Assembly: GCA_003554535.1 (NCBI GenBank)
Contig: PWGT01000039.1
Location: 1 to 11,626 of the forward strand
Origin: Syntrophomonadaceae bacterium
Lineage (GTDB): Bacteria; Bacillota_D; Dethiobacteria; DTU022; PWGO01
Length of the DNA stretch: 11,626 nt
Direction: 5' to 3'
This document shows positions 7,699 through 11,626 of this stretch, in pieces. Every line of letters starts with the position of its first letter. Position 1 is the first letter of the stretch. Made by a program: the position numbers and the translations under genes. The notes below the pieces were generated by a model, which searched no databases, was not told where the DNA came from, and saw only the letters and a program-made list of their open reading frames with translations.

Positions 7699-8016
7699 AT
7701 GCCTACTCCTCAATATGAGTCCCTGGCAGAGCTTTTCAAGGCACTTGCACATCCCACCCGGATATGGATATTGCAGCTTTTGCGGAGTGGAGAAAAATGT
7801 GTATGTGAGATTGTTCCCGAACTGGATATGGAGCAATCTAATGTTTCGCGACACCTGGCTGTTTTAAAAAAAGAGGGTATTTTAGAATCGCGTAAAGAAG
7901 GGTTAAAAGCTATTTATTATATTAAGGACGCTCGCATTTATGAACTTCTGGATATGGGTTCAGATATTTTAAAATCTTACTGGCAAGATAAGCTAGAATC
8001 AGGGGGTTTAAAGTAA
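7699..8016 (+). CDS. arsR: ArsR/SmtB-family arsenite-responsive repressor
   Basis: This 105-residue winged-helix dimeric repressor releases DNA when As(III) or Sb(III) binds its cysteines. The N-terminal part contains FKALAHPTRIWILQLL, typical of the family. The metalloid site is Cys34-Val-Cys36 in EKCVCEI, matching the CVC box of classic ArsR; the third cysteine of the R773-type site (Cys37 there) is absent, so a two-cysteine site or a ligand from elsewhere is expected. The recognition helix is around residues 45-58, QSNVSRHLAVLKK. The start is supported by the purine-rich AAGGAAGGTGAGG just upstream. It lies between acr3 and the thioredoxin-like gene, 42 bases ahead of the latter, and probably represses both its own unit and acr3. 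Confidence 0.93.
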   Translation: MPTPQYESLAELFKALAHPTRIWILQLLRSGEKCVCEIVPELDMEQSNVSRHLAVLKKEGILESRKEGLKAIYYIKDARIYELLDMGSDILKSYWQDKLESGGLK

Positions 8017-8058
8017 TTGCCAGGGTATTAATTATTTCAAATTTGGGGGTGAAATACC

Positions 8059-8298
8059 ATGGAAGTAAAAGTCCTTGGCCCGGGATGTACAAACTGTGTC
8101 AAACTGGAAAATGAGGTAAAAGATGTTCTGGATGAATTAAATATTGCGGCTGATGTGCAGAAGGTAACAGATATGAATCAGATAACTGAACATGGGGTAA
8201 TGATGACTCCGGCACTTGTAGTTAATGGTGATGTTAAAGTAACAGGTCGTATGCCTCGTAAAGATGAAATAATTAAATGGATAGAAGAAGCTGAGTAA
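8059..8298 (+). CDS. Small thioredoxin-like (redox-active disulfide) protein
   Basis: This 79-residue single-domain thioredoxin-fold protein has the redox motif Cys10-Thr-Asn-Cys13 right after the first strand, and Thr49-Pro50 as the conserved cis-proline site. It is shorter than standard thioredoxin (about 105 residues) and lacks the WCGPC motif, fitting the family often called redox-active disulfide protein 2 or MTH895-like. The ribosome site GGGGGTGA sits about 7 bases before the ATG. Genes of this type often sit beside COG0701 permeases, as here, which suggests it passes electrons or thiol ligands to the permease or binds the metalloid (inference). It lies between arsR and arsP and should be induced with them. 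Its stop codon lies in a 21-base tandem duplication. Confidence 0.9.
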   Translation: MEVKVLGPGCTNCVKLENEVKDVLDELNIAADVQKVTDMNQITEHGVMMTPALVVNGDVKVTGRMPRKDEIIKWIEEAE

Positions 8299-8332
8299 TT
8301 AACCTGTTAAACCGAGTAATTTACCTGTTTTA
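8291..8332 (+). repeat. 21-bp imperfect tandem duplication spanning the thioredoxin stop
   Basis: Bases 8291-8311 and 8312-8332 match at 17 of 21 positions; the core GAGTAATTAACCTGTT (8293-8308) and GAGTAATTTACCTGTT (8314-8329) match at 15 of 16. The first copy includes the last Glu codon and the TAA, so the second copy is now untranslated. It makes up most of the 77-base spacer before the permease gene. Confidence 0.8.
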
Positions 8333-8375
8333 TAAAAAGGATTTTTAGGCTTTATTACTTTAGGAGGTCGGCAAG

Positions 8376-9548
8376 GTGCGAGATTGGCAGAAACTGGCTT
8401 TAATGGTGGGAGTATTTCTAATCGTTTATTTTGCTCCCTTTGATGAGCCTCAAGTTCAAAAATCAATCATGGAAGCTTTTTACATGCTTCAATATTATGT
8501 CCGGGAGCATGTTTTATTCTGTTTGATACCTGCTTTTTTTATTGCTGGGGCTATTGCTAATTTTATTTCGCAGGGAGCAGTCATAAAATATTTCGGTGGA
8601 AAGGCTAAGCCATGGCTTGCTTATTCTGTAGCCTCTGTTTCAGGTTCAGTTCTGGCGGTGTGTTCCTGCACGGTTCTCCCTCTTTTTTCCGGAATATATC
8701 GAATGGGAGCGGGGCTTGGCCCTGCCGTGGCCTTTTTATATTCAGGACCGGCTATTAATATTTTGGCTATCATATTGACAGCCCGGGTTCTGGGTTGGGA
8801 GTTGGGATTGGCTCGTGCCATAGGGGCTATTTTTTTTGCAATAGTTATTGGTTTGCTCATGGCTTTTTTGTATCAGAAAGAAGATGCCCGCCGTCTTGAG
8901 GCAAACTTGCAATTTGGGGAAGAGCAAAAAAGTCATCGCAAAGAATGGCAAAATCTTCTTTATTTTCTAGTTTTAATAATAATTTTGATTTTGGCCACCT
9001 GGAGCGAGCCGTCGAATGGGGTAGGGTTATTTTACCTGGTTTGGCAGTGGAAGTGGCCTCTGGTAGTTGGCTTTTTGCTATTACTGGGAATAATGATAAT
9101 ACGTTGGTTTGATGGAGAGGAAAGGCGAAGTTGGGTGGCCAGCACCTGGGATTTTACTCAGCAAATTCTACCTCTACTTTTTGCAGGTGTTTTAATTGCC
9201 GGCCTTCTCATGGGGCGCCCGGAAAGTGATGCGGGACTGATTCCGGAAGAATACATTACCGCTCTGGTTGGGGGAAACGATCTTCTGGCAAATTTAATTG
9301 CGGCTCTTATTGGATCAGTTATGTATTTTGCTACCCTTACTGAAGTTCCAATTCTGCAAGGATTATTGGGTTCCGGGATGGGAATGGGACCTGCCCTGGC
9401 TTTGCTTCTGGCTGGCCCGGCTCTGAGTTTGCCTAACATGTTGGTGATTTACAGCGTTCTGGGAGCCAGAAAAACAGGGGTGTTTTTAATTCTTGTGGTT
9501 ATTATGGCTACAATTTCTGGGCTTATATTTGGCTCTATAATGGGTTAA
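8376..9548 (+). CDS. arsP: ArsP-like permease, COG0701 (DUF318/UPF0718) family
   Basis: This 390-residue polytopic membrane protein has about eight or nine hydrophobic segments and a charged cytoplasmic loop in the middle (about residues 165-190). The family signature is VCSCTVLPLFSGIYRMG, with Cys96 and Cys98, followed by GPAVAFLYSGPAINILAI; a second related half has LTEVPILQG and GPALALLLAGPALSLP. Characterised ArsP members export trivalent methylated or aromatic organoarsenicals. Other COG0701 members have no known substrate, so the substrate is inferred from the ars context. The GTG start is supported by AGGAGG at 8362-8367, 8 bases upstream. It is the last gene of the arsR unit. I see no convincing terminator after it, only an AT-only inverted repeat. 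Confidence 0.88.
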   Translation: MRDWQKLALMVGVFLIVYFAPFDEPQVQKSIMEAFYMLQYYVREHVLFCLIPAFFIAGAIANFISQGAVIKYFGGKAKPWLAYSVASVSGSVLAVCSCTVLPLFSGIYRMGAGLGPAVAFLYSGPAINILAIILTARVLGWELGLARAIGAIFFAIVIGLLMAFLYQKEDARRLEANLQFGEEQKSHRKEWQNLLYFLVLIIILILATWSEPSNGVGLFYLVWQWKWPLVVGFLLLLGIMIIRWFDGEERRSWVASTWDFTQQILPLLFAGVLIAGLLMGRPESDAGLIPEEYITALVGGNDLLANLIAALIGSVMYFATLTEVPILQGLLGSGMGMGPALALLLAGPALSLPNMLVIYSVLGARKTGVFLILVVIMATISGLIFGSIMG

Positions 9549-9657
9549 TTTTAATTTTTATGTTATTAAGATTAAATTAAGAAAAATCTGGAATTGCGAA
9601 GCTGCATTGAAAAGTGAAAAGAGATAAAAGATAGCGTATGAGGGATAAGGCTATGAG

Positions 9658-9686
9658 TTGACAAATTTGCATTGTTGTGCTAATTT
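9658..9686 (+). promoter_or_regulatory. Promoter of the T-box leader and trpB2
   Basis: A perfect -35 TTGACA (9658-9663), a 17-base spacer and -10 TAATTT (9681-9686), preceded by TG at 9678-9679 as in extended -10 promoters. It is placed correctly to start a transcript just before the T-box stem I. Confidence 0.6.
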
Positions 9687-9704
9687 AAAATCACTTGAAA
9701 TTTA

Positions 9705-10007
9705 TGGAGAGTTGAATAGAGAACAGGCAGTGAAGGGAAATAGTAAGCAGGGCATAAATTCCCCAGAGAACCGGGCGGAGGGCAAGGTCAAGGCCCAGAG
9801 CTGGAAGTTCGGTGTTGTTTATCTGCTGAATGGATCCTGGAGCCGGCGAGCCGAAAAGCGCACGTTTTGATTTTTAAGTAGGTTCGTCCGGAACTTCTAC
9901 CGTTAAAAAGAAGCGAGCTCTATAATGGAGTTTGTCAAAGAGACCCCTAGCGGGTAACTCGGGTGGTACCGCGAAAAGCCTTCGTCCCAAGACGAAGGTT
10001 TGTTTTG
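9705..10007 (+). promoter_or_regulatory. T-box riboswitch with Trp (UGG) specifier
   Basis: This leader RNA senses uncharged tRNA and controls trpB2 by antitermination. The highly conserved T-box GGGTGGTACCGCG is at 9961-9973; GCGG (9950-9953) pairs with CCGC (9969-9972) to build the antiterminator, with TGGT at 9964-9967 exposed for the tRNA acceptor end. In stem I, AGTA (9742-9745) and GCAG (9747-9750) face CTGC (9823-9826), and directly 3' is GAA then TGG (9831-9833) then A, the expected layout for a specifier loop. AGAGAA at 9765-9770 may be the AG bulge. A stem III candidate is GTAG and GTTC (9878-9885) against GAAC and CTAC (9891-9900). The Trp specifier agrees with the downstream gene. 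The 5' boundary is approximate. Confidence 0.93.
9976..10007 (+). terminator. T-box-controlled intrinsic terminator
   Basis: CCTTCGTC (9979-9986) and GACGAAGG (9991-9998) form an 8-bp stem with a 4-base loop, followed by TTTGTTTTG. It lies directly after the T-box sequence, as expected for the terminator that forms when tRNA-Trp is charged. Confidence 0.9.
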
Positions 10008-10016
10008 TTTAGTACT

Positions 10017-10036
10017 CTTTCTTTTTTCAAAGAAAG
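10017..10036 (+). other. AT-rich perfect hairpin between T-box terminator and trpB2 RBS
   Basis: CTTTCTTT (10017-10024) and AAAGAAAG (10029-10036) form a perfect 8-bp stem with loop TTTC. It lies between the terminator and the ribosome site AGGAGG (10071-10076). It is not part of the canonical T-box; a role in mRNA stability or pausing is only possible. Confidence 0.5.
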
Positions 10037-10084
10037 CATATCAAGCGTGGCAATTGAAAAAAATTATACAAGGAGGTTGTTCCC

Positions 10085-11446
10085 ATGCCTGAAAACAAAA
10101 TCAATCTGCCGGAAAGCGAAATACCTCGTCAGTGGTATAATATCCAGGCAGATATGCCCAACCCTATGAAGCCGCCGTTAAACCCGGCAACAAACCAACC
10201 TATATCACCGGATGATTTGGCTTCAGTATTTCCCATGAATTTGATCGAGCAGGAAGTGGCTACAGATCGGTTTATTGATATTCCGGAGGAAGTATTGGAT
10301 AAACTGCTATTGTGGAGGCCTACTCCGCTAGTCAGGGCTTTTGCTCTGGAAAGATACCTTGATACTCCGGCTAAAATCTATTATAAGGATGAGAGTATTA
10401 GTCCTGCTGGCAGCCATAAGCCCAATACTGCTATTGCTCAGGCATATTACAATAAGATTTTTGGCATCAAAAGGTTGACTACCGAAACAGGTGCTGGTCA
10501 GTGGGGAAGTGCGTTGAGCCTGGGGTGCAACCTCTTTGGCTTGGAATGCAAGGTTTACATGGTGAGAGTTAGTTATGATCAAAAACCATATCGGCGCATC
10601 TTGATGAATATGTGGGGAGGCAATTGTGTGGCCAGCCCCAGTGAAGAAACCAGTTTTGGGCGCAAGTTGCTGGAAGATGATCCTGATTGCCCTGGCAGCT
10701 TGGGTATTGCCATTGGTGAGGCAGTGGAAGATGCAGCTAATTCGCAAGATACTCGTTATACATTGGGTAGTGTCCTTAATCATGTAATGCTTCATCAAAC
10801 CATAATTGGCTTGGAAGCCCAAAAGCAGTTTGATTCTATTGGAGAATACCCTGATGTAGTTATAGGATGTGTTGGTGGCGGAAGTAATTTTGCAGGGATT
10901 GCTTTTCCATTCCTTCGCGATAAAATTCACGGCAAAGATGTAGAAGTGCTGGCGGTGGAGCCCAAAGCTTGCCCTACTTTAACCCGGGCACCTTTCGGTT
11001 ATGATTTTGGAGATACTGCTCAAACTACTCCGTTGCTTCCTATGTTTTCCCTAGGACATAACTACATGCCACCTCCTATCCACGCCGGTGGTTTGCGTTA
11101 TCATGGAGCTGCACCACTTGTGAGCAAAGTGGTTGCGGATGGATTGGTTCAGGCCAAGTCTTATGATCAACTCCAGACTTATGAATCCGGCGTAACTTGG
11201 GCGCGGGTTCAGGGGATGGTTGTGGCTCCTGAGACGACCCATGCTGTTGCTGCTGTAATAGAAGAAGCCAAAAAAGCCAGAGAAGAGGGTAAAGAAAAAA
11301 ATATTCTCTTCAATCTCAGCGGTCATGGGTTGATGGATTTGAGTGGATATGAAGCTTACCTGGGGGGAAGGTTAACTGATTATTCCTTGCCGGAAGAGGA
11401 AATAGAAAAAAGCCTCGAACTAATTTCCAAATACCCCAAACCTTAG
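10085..11446 (+). CDS. trpB2: TrpB2-type tryptophan synthase beta chain (PLP enzyme)
   Basis: This 453-residue cytoplasmic enzyme is expected to make L-tryptophan from indole and serine, using pyridoxal phosphate. The length and the long N-terminal extension (about 80 residues before RPTPLVRA) mark the TrpB2 and not the TrpB1 class, which is nearer 400 residues. The PLP lysine is Lys112 in AGSHKPNTA. The substrate loop is ETGAGQWGSA (Glu134 onward), the phosphate cradle is GGGSN at 264-268, and the C-terminal SGHGLMDLSGY starts at Ser412. AGGAGG at 10071-10076 supports the ATG. No trpA or other trp gene is adjacent, so it probably acts as an indole-salvage or alternative beta subunit; whether it pairs with TrpA cannot be told from here. 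It is controlled by the T-box just upstream. Its stop codon lies inside a palindromic repeat. Confidence 0.95.
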   Translation: MPENKINLPESEIPRQWYNIQADMPNPMKPPLNPATNQPISPDDLASVFPMNLIEQEVATDRFIDIPEEVLDKLLLWRPTPLVRAFALERYLDTPAKIYYKDESISPAGSHKPNTAIAQAYYNKIFGIKRLTTETGAGQWGSALSLGCNLFGLECKVYMVRVSYDQKPYRRILMNMWGGNCVASPSEETSFGRKLLEDDPDCPGSLGIAIGEAVEDAANSQDTRYTLGSVLNHVMLHQTIIGLEAQKQFDSIGEYPDVVIGCVGGGSNFAGIAFPFLRDKIHGKDVEVLAVEPKACPTLTRAPFGYDFGDTAQTTPLLPMFSLGHNYMPPPIHAGGLRYHGAAPLVSKVVADGLVQAKSYDQLQTYESGVTWARVQGMVVAPETTHAVAAVIEEAKKAREEGKEKNILFNLSGHGLMDLSGYEAYLGGRLTDYSLPEEEIEKSLELISKYPKP

Positions 11447-11480
11447 TGGGACGCGGGGACAGGTCCCTTGTCCCACTTTT
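11445..11480 (+). repeat. Nested GGGAC/GTCCC palindrome overlapping the trpB2 stop
   Basis: AGTGGGAC (11445-11452) pairs perfectly with GTCCCACT (11470-11477). Inside it GGGAC (11456-11460) pairs with GTCCC (11463-11467), and TTTT follows the outer arm. The first arm contains the last two bases of the trpB2 TAG. Repeats of this GGGAC/GTCCC style are dispersed in many clostridial genomes and resemble REP-like elements. With the T-run it may also end trpB2 transcription. Confidence 0.7.
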
Positions 11481-11493
11481 GGTGTCTGCATAT

Positions 11494-11512
11494 AGTTCCC
11501 TTGTTCCATTTT
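11494..11512 (+). repeat. Degenerate partial copy of the palindrome's right arm
   Basis: This stretch matches bases 11461-11479 with only three mismatches, at a distance of 33 bases. It lacks the left arm, so it looks like a decayed or recombined partial copy of the same element. Confidence 0.5.
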
Positions 11513-11626
11513 CTATGAATTGAGCGTAGGGGCGCAGGTCGGGATGCTTGGCAATGCTCCTGATCGTATCGCAGGCCATAGGCACGGTTCAGCTTTCGGT
11601 GGAGCCGGGGTTCCCTCGACATTCGA
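11513..11626. other. Unassigned GC-rich tail at the window edge
   Basis: By hand count 65 of the 106 bases from 11521 to 11626 are G or C (about 61%), far above the AT-rich genes to the left. One + frame is open from ATG 11544 to the edge, with a short Gly- and Ala-rich translation that I do not recognise. The reverse frames are also short. No start with a ribosome site, RNA gene or IS end can be supported. Placed next to REP-like repeats, it could be the edge of a repeat-associated or mobile segment (inference). Confidence 0.3.

Noticed and set aside
9545..9580. Inverted repeat TTAATTT/AAATTAA after arsP as a terminator
   Set aside because: The stem is seven A-T pairs only with a long loop and no following T-run; likely chance in AT-rich DNA.
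9658..9870. Short + strand reading frame in the arsP-trpB2 gap
   Set aside because: It starts on the -35 box and runs through T-box stem I; it has no ribosome site and the RNA structure explains the sequence.
9963..10169. Short + strand reading frame from the T-box into trpB2
   Set aside because: It runs through the T-box sequence, terminator and trpB2 start in another frame, and has no family features.
10328..10930. 200-codon open frame on the - strand
   Set aside because: It lies wholly antisense to the well-supported trpB2, has no ribosome site, and its translation resembles no known family.
11316..11585. 89-codon - strand frame across the trpB2 end
   Set aside because: It crosses the palindromic repeat and the antisense of trpB2, with no recognisable domain; likely a chance opening in GC-rich sequence.
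1..11626. CRISPR array, tRNA or rRNA genes
   Set aside because: I saw no regularly spaced direct repeats beyond the 21-base pair of copies, and no tRNA cloverleaf or rRNA signature.

Overview
The window looks like chromosome from a low-GC Gram-positive anaerobe, most likely class Clostridia. The evidence is strong AGGAGG-type ribosome sites, frequent TTG and GTG starts, a T-box riboswitch, an Acr3/ArsR/ArsP-type arsenic locus, and a YhaO/YhaN-like pair. I cannot name the species. All recognised genes are on the + strand.

Region 1 (1-492) is the tail of a stand-alone pyruvate-kinase C-terminal-domain protein, cut by the left edge. A 163-base AT-rich gap follows, in which I could not support a promoter or terminator.

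Region 2 (656-6279) is a compact three-gene operon. It encodes DNA topoisomerase III (best read from a TTG start), a SbcD/Mre11/YhaO-like metallophosphoesterase (GTG start, 19 bases downstream), and a SbcC/Rad50/YhaN-like coiled-coil ATPase whose start overlaps the previous stop by 11 bases. The ATPase has a two-helix membrane hairpin in the middle of its coiled coil, where Rad50 and SbcC carry a zinc hook. The phosphoesterase has GNQD in place of GNHD. This is the most unusual part of the window and suggests a membrane-tethered DNA-processing machine linked to a type IA topoisomerase.

Region 3 (6457-9548) is an arsenic-resistance cluster. Acr3 has its own promoter. It is followed by arsR, a small CxxC thioredoxin-like protein and an ArsP/COG0701 permease, which form a second unit with its own promoter. 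The two promoters share the -10 sequence TACTATAT and nearby AT-rich motifs, which suggests that ArsR controls both. No arsenate reductase is present in the window.

Region 4 (9658-11446) is a TrpB2-type tryptophan synthase beta chain. It is preceded by a complete T-box leader with a UGG (Trp) specifier and a terminator, so the gene is expected to switch on when charged tRNA-Trp is scarce. The 536 bases between arsP and trpB2 hold about 110 bases of AT-rich sequence with nothing recognised, then the promoter, the T-box and a small AT-rich hairpin.

Region 5 (11445-11626) starts with a nested palindrome of the GGGAC/GTCCC type that overlaps the trpB2 stop codon. A decayed partial copy follows, then about 106 bases that are clearly GC-richer than the rest and have no recognisable gene.
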